Source: Podochytrium sp. JEL0797 (Eukaryota > Chytridiomycota > Chytridiomycetes > Chytridiales > Chytriomycetaceae). Taken from it: a stretch of 14,152 nt of DNA. Positions 1 through 11,500 of this stretch are shown in pieces. The stretch covers positions 1 to 14,152 of the forward strand of contig JADGJG010000688.1 in the NCBI GenBank assembly GCA_027596195.1. The letters run 5' to 3'. The notes below the pieces were generated by a model, which was not told the DNA's origin, did not search any database, and was given only the letters and a program-made list of their open reading frames with translations. Both the position numbers and the translations under genes were made by a program. Within the stretch, counting starts at the first letter, position 1; each line of letters opens with the position of its first letter.

Positions 1-177
1 GCGACGATTTAGCCGTGAGTCACCTCTTTTTTCTTTCTCAAAGATTTGCAAATCTGACAATTCCGAAACGCGCTTCTTCTTCAAAAAATACAGTACAGTT
101 TTTTGCCACGGATAAGCAATTAGAAATAGAAAGAAGGATTATTAATAATTGGAAATACATAAATTTAATATCCAAAA
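1..177 (+). promoter_or_regulatory. 5' flank of the transposase gene
   Basis: This leader becomes AT-rich towards the transposase start; the last 60 bases before the ATG are mostly A and T (for example attattaataattgg near 138). The ATG at 178 follows ATATCCAAAA, an A-rich context with A at -3 that suits initiation. A short ORF at 15-323 overlaps it in another frame, shows no family features and is treated as chance. I compared this flank by eye with 2346-2546 for terminal inverted repeats and found none. The true element end may lie outside the window. Confidence 0.4.
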
Positions 178-2345
178 ATGACCAAAACACGCAAAGCCCA
201 CTCCATTCCTTTCAAATTGAAGGCTATTCAACGGCTCCATTCCGAGATTGCACTCCGCAAAGCGAGCAAAGGCTCATTCAAGGGTGCCAACCAAGATGTC
301 TCCAAAGATATGGGCATCCATGAGTCCCTTCTTAGTCGGTGGGCAAAACAACACCGCAACCTGCACGCTGTGCCCCGCTCCCATCTTCGCATGAGGCGCA
401 TGAGACTCCCACGCAAATCCCGATTGGATCCAGCCAGCTTGCCTCCCATGGATATCCAGATTGTTCTTGATGGCATTCCACACGCTCTGGTAACCTCGGA
501 CGAAATGCTGCGCTGCAAATTCCCCATCCAAGAGAGAAAACTGTTCAGACTCGTCACGGACAGACGCTACAGGGGCCTGGATGTCACGCACAAGAACCTC
601 AAGGACTGGATGCTCGCGTACCTTCACTCAGCACCCGCTGATTCTCTCGATTCCAAAACAAGGGAACGTATCCGCAAGTTTGCAGCCTCATGCAGATGGC
701 GCAAGGGATTCATGAAGCGATACCGTCTGTCTCTGCGCTGCGTGACAACCTCAAGAACTGCAGCATTGCGCAACCCCGCAAACCCACCCATTCCGGTTCC
801 CATCATCCTCTTTCATCCATACGCACAAGCAACCCAACACCAATATGCGAATAAAGTAACTGCTCCAAAACAATCCATTTTCGTTCCACTTCAACAGCCG
901 GCAGAGGGAGACCCCATCGTTCTCGCCTTCCGAGACTTTATCCAACGCCACCAACTCAAGTACCATTACTGCGTCAAAGACATTCTCAATTTCGACGAGA
1001 CGCGTGTGTATTTTGACATGCCGCGAAAGAGAACTATCCATTTCATGGGCACTAAGAATGTCATTCTGCGTGGCACAAAAAGCGGAGACAACGGTTTCAC
1101 AGTGGGCCTCACCTGCTCTGCAGACGGCACGCGACTCAAGCCACTCGTTATTTTCAAGGCAAAGAGGGATGGTTACCTCAGCAAATCTGTTCCCGAGCTT
1201 TTGGAGAAGGAGGGCGTCGACATGCACGTGTGCTTTCAAGAAAAGGCATTCATGAACGAGGACGTCATCCTGAGCGAATACATTGAGAAAGAGTTTCCCA
1301 TCGACCCAACCCGCAAGCGCAAGTTGCTCATCTGGGATTCCATGTCGGCCCATTTGACTGATCGCGTTAAGCAGAGATTGCAGCAGGCAAACGTCGATAT
1401 TGCCGTTGTCCCTGGTGGATACACGTCCATTCTGCAGCCACTGGATGTCGGCATCATAAAACCCTTCAAGGATAATTTGCGGCAGTCGTGGTCAGACCAC
1501 ATGTCGCACCTTGCAGGAGTGGACGCAAATTTCAGAGCTTCGCATCTTGAAATTTGTAAATGGATTGTGAGGGCATGGAATCGAATTGACGATTCTGTAT
1601 TTTCCAATTCGTTCCGCAAGGCAGTCGGCGGCAACGGGTGAGTCACGTGAACTTCCTCCTTGAAATGCTCCCACTTGTTTTCTCACTCGCCATTTTAAAC
1701 AGTTACCCAACCAAAAGGATGAATCCATTCCATTGCCCAGTTCCTCACTGCACTCAGAGCTTCCCGGACGAGTATCAGCGATTGAACCACGTTGTTGTTA
1801 CCCATGGTTACATTCCTGGCGGAGACGGGTTGGTTCCTGGGCCGGACACCGTCATCCCAGAAGCACCCCCCGCACCCAAAGTGAACCAAAACCGTCGTGA
1901 CGCAGCGATGCTGTTCAAGTGCCCATTCCCTCAGTGCCAATACCCTCCTTGTGCGAGCCTGATTGAGGTGCACAACCATTTGGCCACCCACCTCCCCCTT
2001 TCTTCCCCCTTTCAGCCGACCTATATCGACGGGCGTTTTCGTTCAATCAAATGCCCCTCCTGCATCTTTGCGTTCACCTGCGTCAGATACGCGCTCGACC
2101 ACATCCAGAGCGACCACCTCGACAAGGGAGAAGACTTGCGCCCAGCTGATTTTGAACCACCGGCGACAAAATGCGTATTGCAAGGCAAATGCCATCAGTG
2201 TGACTATACGACCCGCCAAGTGAAGGACGTTCTTCGGCACGAAAAATCTTGTGGTGGTCGACCGGAAACCAGATGTGGGCACTGTGGAGGAATATTTAAG
2301 CGCATTGCATCGCACAAGAATTGCGCGGGCACCGAGTTTTTGTGA
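178..2345 (+). CDS. pogo/Tigger-type DDE transposase fused to C2H2 zinc fingers
   Basis: Spliced model 178-1637 plus 1703-2345 (700 aa). It would bind and cut transposon ends in the nucleus. Residues ~9-60 form a Psq-like helix-turn-helix ending LLSRWAKQ. Residues ~115-190 match the CENP-B/Tc5 HTH (FPIQE, then FAASCRWRKGFMKRYRLSLR). The DDE_1 core has NFDE (D273), LLIWDSMSAH (D387) and LQPLDVGIIKPF (D423): the usual blocks with DD35D spacing and all acidic residues present. Without splicing it would stop at a TGA at 1639-1641, but that TGA is part of a GTGAGT donor at 1638. The intron (65 nt, ending TTTTAAACAG) restores phase and adds ~213 residues with finger-like pairs: C498 (Cx4C/H-H), C560 (Cx4C), C604 (Cx2C-x12-Hx4H), C650 (Cx2C-x12-Hx3C) and C678 (Cx2C, short). 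The alternative is two genes, the second starting at ATG 1719. I favour the fusion because donor, acceptor, intron length and phase all fit. No internal stops or frameshifts are visible. Confidence 0.85.
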
Positions 2346-2350
2346 ATAAA
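2345..2350 (+). terminator. AATAAA poly(A) signal overlapping the stop codon
   Basis: AATAAA begins on the last base of the TGA that ends the zinc-finger exon. A T-rich stretch follows at ~2357-2366. This is a very compact 3' end and supports the end of the fused transposase/zinc-finger gene here. Confidence 0.6.
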
Positions 2351-2546
2351 AGCAATTCTTTTTTTCTCCTCTTTGTATACACAACAGATCCTCCGCACTT
2401 TTGTCTGCGCTTTAAATTGTTCGAATGTTACTTTGTAAAAATTGGTTTGATTAATTGAGGAGATGGGTGGAGAAACCCATTTCCCCAAAACACATCAAAA
2501 CAAAGCCATTATTTCTTCTCACACTCTCATTCTTTCAGCCCCAAAA
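2351..2546 (+). promoter_or_regulatory. spacer and probable promoter of the giant gene
   Basis: About 200 bp separate the transposase stop from the giant gene's first ATG. It is AT-rich (TTTAAATTG near 2411, ATTAATTG near 2449) and holds one perfect 6-bp inverted repeat at 2463-2480. It must serve as both 3' flank of the transposase and promoter/leader of the next gene. I see no definite TATA box or factor site. Confidence 0.35.
2463..2480. repeat. 6-bp inverted repeat (ATGGGT/ACCCAT)
   Basis: ATGGGT at 2463-2468 and ACCCAT at 2475-2480 are perfect inverted arms around a 6-nt GGAGAA loop. It would sit in the leader of the giant gene, about 67 nt before the ATG. An arm of this size can occur by chance. 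Confidence 0.4.
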
Positions 2547-5500
2547 ATGTCCCAGAATGGTGAGTGGCGCCACCCATCGTTCACCCCTTCACCCCTTCAC
2601 CCCTTCACCCCTTCGACCCACCACTCACCGGAACCACCACTTCTCACCCCACACCCCCCCTCCTCCATCCACTTGACCAATATCACTCACAGACGCAGAC
2701 TCGCGTGACGATGAGATCCACCGTTCGATGGAACCGGACGGCAAGTTGAACGACGACCAGGCCGAGGAATCCCCGCGTGCCCAAGGATCGGATGCTCGTG
2801 AATCCAACGAGAAGATGAAACTGGTGCGTTCATTTACACTGCTCTCTTTATTCGACTTTATCTGAAATCTGTATATTCCCACAGCCACAATCACCCGCTC
2901 TACCTCCAACAACTCGTCCTCCACCAACTCGGCCTCGAACCGCTGCAATCGCCTCTCCCTCGTTTCCTCTACTCCTGCCTACCACATCGACTGTGAGTTT
3001 TTCGCGCGTTTGACTTGTACGCATTTTGTCCGCTTGCTCAATCTCATTCAATCACACCCCCCCCCCCCAAAAAAAAAAATCACCAGCGTCGTCTACGTTC
3101 AGGCAAAGTTATTGTGTTGGGTACAGAGGCGATGGGTGACGAAGAATCCAACTCGGACTCGGACTCAGACTCGGGCGGCGTTGCATCGGATGCGGAATCC
3201 CTGGCTGAGCGGAAGAAGCGCCAGCCGCCCGCGAATGATCGTCGGTACGGGCATTTGAGGAAGAAGGGGACCCCTCAGCTCAAGAAGTCCAATCGTCTCG
3301 AAATCTTGGTCAAAATGATGGTGAGTTTTGTTTGGCGCGCTGGGACTTGTAATTTTTTGGGATTCTTACCCAATTCTTACCACCCGCAAAAAAACAGAGT
3401 ACCCCCAGCCGTCCGGATGTTGTGATTGATTTCACGAATCCGCCGGCCTTGTCCAAGAAGGTCCACATTGCCAGTGCCTGGATCTGGGAAATGGAGCTCA
3501 AACCCCAGGCTCTCTGGTACGCTGGGTTGGCCAAGGATCTCGCGGAAAGGATCACACGTGATCGTTTCACGACCAAGATTAAGCAAGCTCTCCAAGAAGT
3601 TGTGGCCTTATTCAAGAAGCTTGATCATCCCCTTGGTCCTGCTCTGGAGAAGCTCGACGCTCTGCTCGCGGAGATTGACATCAAGCACCCGGGCTCCATC
3701 CATCTCATTGTGCTGCACATCTTCAAGTGTCCTTTGGGATTGATTCATGGGATGTATCCGTGTTCATGTGCCACTGCCGACCACATTCAACCTGTTTACC
3801 ATGTACGTATCATGTTTTCAAATTGCGTCGAGTTGAGTTGAAATTGAAATTGAATCTGATTTTATTTGGTTTCTCAGGGAGTCTTCGAGTACCTCAAGGA
3901 AAGAATGGGCGTTGAGGTCTTCTCCATGGATGGAAACCATGAGTGGACAAGCAGTTCTGGGACTTCTCATCGTGGCAACACCAAGCTCAAAGGCCAACCC
4001 ATCACCACCTTGACCCTCATCACAACAGACGCCAATCTCTTCTGCAATCTGCTGGTGCCTGGAAGACGAAACATCTGCGGGGAGGAAACCTTCCAGCCAA
4101 ATCTCGCCGCCATCCGGATCCTCAAGGCGGAATTCTTCAACTTGACTTGCACCATCATCAGCGTGTTGAATGGTGGGAGAGTCAAACTCGTGTCCCAGGT
4201 TCCATTTGGGACGGATGCCTGTCAAGTCGTGTTCCCCAAGCTCCCCCTCAACCAGGGAATCTTGTCCCTCCCTCTTCAACCTGTTCCCGAGATCAAGATC
4301 TTCACCTCGCAGCATCCAGCTGCACCACTCTACAAGCTCCCAAGGTCTGCGGTTCCGACTCGGAATGAATATCCCGGTGGTGATTACGTGGGACCTCGGC
4401 AGAGTCTGGAGCCGCACCAACTTCAAATCGTGAACGAATATGTGACGCACACCATCAAAGCCGTTGCAGGCTCGCTTCTCATTACCCCCGAAGAAATGGA
4501 GAGCGTCGCGCCCACTGCCATCTACGACTACATGAAGAATTCTGGGACGGTGGGCGCGTGTGCGTTTGGAGGATTTTTGGCGTCGGAGGAGAGTTTCCAG
4601 TTTGCTGCCAACAACATGCCACCGGCCAATGAGTCGGGCAACCCGCGTCCCTTGTCATTCAATCCCCCCGGAGTCATGGCCATCTCGACCGTCAAAAGCC
4701 TCGTCCACAATCCCCACTTTGCCAAGGTTGGCAAGATGCTCGGCAACCGGTACAGCAATCATGTCGAGCAGAATCAGCGCGCCAACGAACGCAGGGCCAG
4801 TGATTTGATGGTTGCAGGGAATCGCGAGGAGGGGGATGTGATTGCGGCGGGTATTGCGATTGATGAGTCAGCGAAGGTGGGCGATGCCATGGATTTGGAC
4901 ACGGAGGAGGGTGTGCAAGCTGGGATGGATGAGATTTGTCAGCAGCATGCTGGGGCTTCGGATGCCGTTGGGGTTGTGGTTCCTGGTGAGTTTTTTTTTT
5001 TGGTTTCGTTCTTGGCGGCTGCGTTTGTTGACGCAACAATTTTTTTTCGACAGAGCAAGTCGATTTGCCATTGTGCGAGATCTTCTCGAGCGGAATATCC
5101 ATTTCGCGCAAGGATTTTGAAGACGCGTGCAGCTTGGACACGAAGGCGAATGCGTCAAGCAAGCTCAACCTTGTCGCGTTGCTGCGGATCCAGATCAAGC
5201 TACGCTCGCGGTCACTCAAGATTTCCGATGCCTCCTTCAACTGCATCTTCAAGACTTTCTTGGATTTGCTGAACAACGGGCACGCGGTCGACAAGGATCC
5301 CGAGTATCGTGTTGGACTCCTTCTCCTCAAGTTCTTTGACAAGGACACCAAATTCGGGGCAAAGTCGATTTCCGGCGTTATCGAGCTCGCAGTGATTTTT
5401 CGCGTGGTGGAGAACGACGTGAAAGAGGTTTGTTTTTTTTTGTTTGTTTTTTGTTGATGTTTTTGTTTTTTAATCAATGTTTTTCCCCGGTGCAGTTTCA

Positions 5501-8500
5501 TCCACTCTTCAACCTGGTGAACGACTTCTCTTCCTTTTCGCCCCACAGCAGTTGGAGCGGTGCGTCGCGTTTCGCAACACTTGGCATCACCAATCTGTTG
5601 GTCGACCACGCGTTCCTTTTCGAACCTGCAACGCAGCGGTTCTGGTGCGTCCAGCTCGGACGCGAAAAGACCAAGGCCATCCGCCAGCTCGTTGGCAAGC
5701 TTCCGACGAGATTCCAGGTCAGCATGAAGCACACCACGAGCGCGCGTCGGTTTGCGGCCAGCACATTTCAACGCCGCAACGACCCCGCCTCTCTTCACCA
5801 CAAGATCGCTGTCAAAACGACCGTGGCCTACGCGGACAATCCTGAAAAGTTCAACTCTCGCAAGCAGCAGCAATTCAACGCGATGGTCGAGGCGTTGGTC
5901 CGCCGGAGTCTTGGAATCACCTCCCGATCGAGCCCACTGACTCACGCCGTGTTGGAGACCCGCTTCAAACACCATCTCGACGCCATGACCTCACCAGAAT
6001 CGATGCAGAAGCTTCCGGTGGACGAATACATCGCGATGGTTCGCCACCAGCGAGACCCGAAGTCGAAAGCGCCCGAATTCGAACGCGTCTCCACCGTGAT
6101 CATTGACCTCAAATTGATCCACGGTTTCGAAGAGAGCTCCGTCTCTGTCGATTTCGGCTTTCGAGATGCTTCCCGCAAGGACCTCCGAGTTGTCGTTCAT
6201 GATCGGTCCAAACTGCCCCAGCGCAACAACAAGACGGTCCGCCCGTTCCAGATTCGAGTGTCTGCGGTGGATGGTATTTACGGTTTGAAGTGCTTGTTTG
6301 GATACCGGGGGAAGTCGGACACGTGGACGCAGGGCCAGAACAAGTTCGTGAAGCAGGAGTTGATGCCGGAATCATTCGATACGACGGTGTACGGTATGTT
6401 GACGAAGCTGTTTGAGCTCGAAAAGTCCGGGGGAGGTGTGATGGATGCGGAGATGGACGAGGGACAGTTGGAGATGGAGTCGGAGGTGGGTGGGGGTATG
6501 AGTGCGGGCAAGCCGGCGGATGTTGAGATGGGAGAGTCTTTTGGAGGCGATGATGTGGAGGAGCCGGCGCCGACGCAACTTGAGCAACCAAAAAAGATTG
6601 GGACGGCGCGATTGAGGGCGGCTGCGAGAGAGGCGAGTCCGAAGCAGGGAGATGGAGAGGAGGGCGATCGACGCAAGATTGATGAGGCTCTCGAAAAGAT
6701 TGTCGCGCGAATCAACGATCTGCCCGACAGCGACGACCCCGAGGAGAAGGAGAAGCGCGCCAAAATGTAGGTTTCTTGCTCACCCCCCTGCATCCCCTCC
6801 TTCTCTTTCTCTAAACTCTCTTTGCGATAGTCTCATGGGTGCCGCAATCGCTGAGATTCTCTTCCATGCCGAAAAGCCCGCCCAGTCGAAAGATGAGACC
6901 GAGAACATTGCATATTCCACATTCCAGTCTTCTGGTATTTATTTTTTTGTTTTTGTTTTGCGTCGCACTCGTGTTTTCCAGTCGCTTTTCCCCTCGCGCA
7001 TTTTGTTTGTGTTACTCAACAACCAACATCCCCTCCCCATACCCCAGCCGACGTGACGGACCCAGTCCGCAAGCAGAACCTCATCAACACTGGAAAAGTC
7101 GTAAACCTCGCAGACATTGTTCCTCGCGTGTTTGCTTCCGTTGCCGCCGACTTGTTTCCCATGGTCCATGCGCAAATCCTCGACGTCTTGAGCCCCCACG
7201 TGGTCGAACGGCCGCACCGCAAGCTTCTTGGCAAGATTTTTCTGTTTCTTGATTCCTCGGACTTTCGCAAACCCATGTCGTCCACTACTGCCAAAAATAC
7301 CATCACCGCGTCCCCCGAGAGTATGCGTGATTTGCTGCTTGAAACCATCAACTCCAGCGCCTCCGTCGCCGACGCCTTCTTTGTCGAAACTGTCCGTGGC
7401 CTCATGGAGTTGAAGGTGAAGGAGGGCCCTGAGTGGGGATTTTACCACACGCTCGCGCTGCTTCTCGATCCCAGAAAATCTCGCGTGTCCGAGCCCAACT
7501 GGGTCAGCTTCAAAGCCAAGGGCGCGGTCGGATTCGTGCACAACGGCACTCGTTTTTGCTACAACCCCGAGCGAACTCCCGCGTCCCTGAAGACTCTTCG
7601 CTTCGCCATTCTTGACAGCCTGATTGAAAAGGCGACTCCTCGCGCTGATTTCAAGAAGTATTGGAACCACAACCCTAGCGACCCAAACCGGGTGATTCGA
7701 TTCTTTGAGATTGTCGTCGATGTTTCGTCGCGTGAGAAGAATGCCATCAGTGGGGGTGCAGCCAAGATTGGGAGAGCGCCGCGGAATAGTAGTGCGAAGC
7801 GCGTTGTTGACAAGGAGGGACCAAGTTTGGCGGACGAGTACGCGGAGTTGGCAGAGCAGACGTTGTTTCGAATTCGCCCATCATTGCCGCAACCGGCGGG
7901 CGTTGTTCAGACGCCACAATCGACGCACAATTTGACGGCTCCCTCTTCCATTATCCAGCGCTTGTTTGCAAGAAAAGACTATGCCGATTTGATTTGCCGG
8001 CGGTTTGATCATCAGTTTGAGGGTGGGGAGGAGCAGGATTGCGATTGCTGCGCGGGTGGAGAGGAAGAGCACGAGGTGTTTTTGGATGTGGAGCATGGGC
8101 CGTTTGTGAAGAATGGGGACGGTAAGTTTGTGGGGATTGTGAAGCGCATTGGGCTGAGATCTCTGGGCAAGCATGAGCGCATCGGCATTGAGGCGCTGCT
8201 CCATCTCGAACCTCTCCAAATGGGGAAGTATTTTGATCCCGCCATCATCACTGGAACGCGGCCCACCTGTGACCCCGCGATCGCCTCTGCCGCCGTGACG
8301 AGTTTGCTGTCGTCCTTCCAGTTTGCCTTCACGACTGACGCCACCTCCATAGACGGGCTTGAAACCGCGGACGGGCTTGAGGTCGAAGGCGGAGACGCGC
8401 AACAGCAGCAGCATTCGTCTGCTCTCGACGCGGTACGTGCGGATGCGAAGCAACGGATTGGATTCGCTCTCGCTCCCATCCAGTTTTCCTTGACCACCCA

Positions 8501-11500
8501 GCACAACGTCAGAGAGGAGAAGGAGGGGGAGAAGGGGGAGGAGAGGGATGATGCCGTGGATGCGGGTGAGGGAGAAGGTGTGGGTGCAGGTGCGGGTGAG
8601 GGAGAAGGTGTGGGTGCGGGTGCGGGTTTGGGTGCGGGTGCGGGTATGGGTGTGGGTGTGGGTGTGGGTGCGAAGAAGGAGAAGAAGGTGTTGCGGATCA
8701 TTCGCAAACAACCCGATGTTCCCTTTGCTTCAGTTTGGGAGGTGCAAAAGAGTGACCTGAAACATTTGATGGGGTCGATTGACAGAGTTGTGAACGCGTC
8801 TCACGGGCTGTTTGGTGATGGTCAACCGATTCTGGCGCGCTATGGAGTGGATGGAATGGCAAAGTTGCTGCAGAAGCCATGCTTTGATTCTGCGACAGCG
8901 ATGGAGGTTTGGATCGAGCGCCTGGAGGAACGGCCAGGTATTTGACACTTTGCTTTATTTCGAGTTTCGAGAATGAATTCTAATCCCTCCTCCGAAACCC
9001 AAACAGATGTTACCATTTTCGACGTGTTCAAGAATGGCAATCGGCGAATTGTCCATCCCGTGTCCATGGAGTTTCTCCCATGGCTTCCTGCGAGCGAACA
9101 AAGGGCACTTCAACCGATCCAGTTCCTGCTCTACGAAAAAGCAAACGCGTCCAAGTACGTCAAGATGGCGTTTGTGGAAACCGACGAAACCAAGGACAGA
9201 CTCTTCGATATCCACGAGTGCAGCCTGATGGAGTTTGCGCTTCGGAAGGGCGGTGGTGGCTCAGACGCGCGTCTCGTGGCTTGTCCGACGAAGCTTCAGA
9301 TTGGCCAGACGAAACACATCAAATTCGACATGGTCCTTCAGCATCCACCACACATTGCCTTCCCGAAGCAAAACCGCAACCTCACCTTCGTCCCCAAAGC
9401 CATCAAAGTCGCCTACAACCGCGAGACGAACGATTTCACAGCCACGATGCCTATGGTTGCGTTGGCCATGAACGATGACGAGCTCGACGCGACCCTAGGC
9501 CGTATTAGATACCGCAAACTACCTACCAAGGACGGGACTCCGAGCCAGAGTCGAATCGAACGGCAGACTCTGTGGGCTGGTGTTCTGAGGGAGTTCAGGA
9601 TTCTGCTGCAGGGAATCGTCGACGCGCGCAAAGAGTTCAGCAAGAACAAGGACGATCCGAAGCTCAAGGAGTTGAAGCGGCTTCGGGCTCGCGAGCTCGA
9701 TTTTGTGTTGGAGCAAGCACGCAAGTTGGAGGACAAGGCGTTTCGGCGCAAGATTTTTGCGGCAGTGGAGACGTTGTTTCGTGAGTTCAAATTCAACGAG
9801 AAGCGGTACGAGTACGACACGATGCCGGGGATTGTGCAGGAGAAGGTGGGACATTTCCGGGGCACTCATATTCGAATCCAACCTCCGGTCGCGGCGGAAT
9901 CAGTGCATGGCGAGGGTGTTGGAGACGAGACGCGGACGGGTGATGGGGCGGCCACTTTTGCAAGCATCGAGCAGCTATCGAAAAACGTGCTGCTGAGTTT
10001 TGGGGATGCAGGTTCGTTAGCTTTTTTGTTGACTTGGTTCTGGAAGTGGGGGGGGGGGGTGGATCTAAAAGATTTTGACAGGCCTGCGCGTCTTGGACAC
10101 GCAGAAGCTGAGCACGGGCCACACGGCGACCATTGGGAACGGATTTTTGCACCAAGTGACTTACCTGGGTAAGCAGGAGAAGGGGTTCCTGAAGACGCGT
10201 GACGACGAAGCCGAGAAGGACGAGGAAGTGAAGAAGGCGCGCACGGAGGCGCGCGCGAAGCAGCACGCGTTGAACAAGTTGTCGAGTGAGGATGTGCTGC
10301 GGCGGCAGTTGGTATCGCAGGCTGAGAAGGAGTCGAATGCGGCGAAGCGGTCTCTCGATTCGGTGTTGAAGCGCGTGCGTGACGCGATTGTGGAGCCCAT
10401 CAGCAAGCGGACGTATTCTGATTTGGGGAACGCTGTGGCCACGAAGAAACGCAAGTACATCGAGTCCGTCAAGCACGAACACGCGCTCTGGGATTCCAAC
10501 TTCATCAAGGGCACGTCGGATTACGGGAAGCCAGGATCCAACAAGAAGAAGACGAATGGGAAGCCGGGATTGTCAGGTAGACTCTTTTATTGCTGTATCT
10601 GTTGCTGAAATCCAAAAAAATGCAGGGGCAGTCAAGAACGCGTCGACCCTCGCCAGCCACCACGCGGTACGCAAAATGACGATTCGGATGCAGCACAAGA
10701 AGAATATCAACATGCAGCGGCACCACATGACGTTGAATGATTTGGACGAGCTCGCGTTTGATATCGACGATCCGTTTGCGGGATTGATTGGGCGACTCGT
10801 TGGCACGCTCACCTTCACGGAATCGGGCAGCACCATCTTGTGCTTTTGCGGTCGAATCTCGCGCATTGGGCCATCCAAGACGTACTCGTGTTCGAATCCG
10901 CGCTGTGCTGGACGCCATCCTGGGGACCCTGCGAGTTCGCCGTTTCGGATGCCGCGTGATCCAAAGTCGGCCGAGTTTCAGGAGAATATGGGATGGTCGA
11001 TGGCGCTGTTGATTGCCCTATATGACGCGCCGCGGTTTCGGGAGAAGCACGAGAAGGAGCTGAGACGGAGGGAGGCGCGCCTTGAGAAGACAGGAGGTGG
11101 TCAGAGTGGAGGTGGAGGGGGTGGTCCGGGTGGAAGTGGAGGGGGTGGTCCGAGTGGAAGTGGAGGGGGTGATGCGAGTGGGCGAGGTGAACCGAGAGAT
11201 GGAAGCGGTGAGGATGGTGGGCCGATGGAACGCAGAGCAAGACGAGTGGGTGTTGGCGATGTTGCTGATGTACTGGGTGTGAATGATGCGTTGGGGGCAG
11301 ATGTTGCGATGGATTGCGTTGATGATGGCATTGCGGGTGCGTGCATTCCTGGGGAGCGAGTTGGCGTCGGCGGTGTGTCTCTTCCCGTTGCGGTGGCTTC
11401 TGCTGCTGTGGCTTCTACTCCTTTGGCTTCGCAGCCGAGGAGTGAACCTTCGGGTTCGACAACTACTGGCCCGCTTGCTTCCCTCGGAATGGCACAGCAC

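Larger units (their letters stand above)
178..2350 (+). mobile_element. pogo-superfamily DNA transposon, body only
   Basis: The intact transposase marks this as the coding part of a Tc1/mariner-pogo class DNA transposon. The element's ends were not found: no matching inverted repeats and no convincing TA target duplication were seen around 1-177 or 2346-2546. It could be a domesticated transposase gene, an element whose ends were lost, or part of a longer element that includes the next gene. The boundaries given are those of the gene, not of a proven element. Confidence 0.5.

Noticed and set aside
1..2546. Search for terminal inverted repeats around the transposase
   Set aside because: TACAGTACAG near 89 looked like a pogo-type end, but no inverted partner was found after 2345 or near 11590.
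3928..3945. MDGNHEW, resembling the GNHE motif of metallophosphatases
   Set aside because: None of the other phosphatase blocks (GDxHG, GDxxD, GHxH) are found around it, so the match is by chance.
4692..5975. 427-aa open frame on the minus strand
   Set aside because: It is antisense to exons 6-8 of the giant gene, has no family features, and its Pro/Lys-rich content mirrors codon bias on the sense strand.
8036..8075. Cys cluster CDCC in exon 10 as a zinc site
   Set aside because: It lies in an acidic low-complexity stretch without a matching second Cys/His pair at finger spacing.
7881..8711. Minus-strand frame with Thr-His repeats
   Set aside because: It is the antisense reading of the coding GGTGTG repeat in exon 10.
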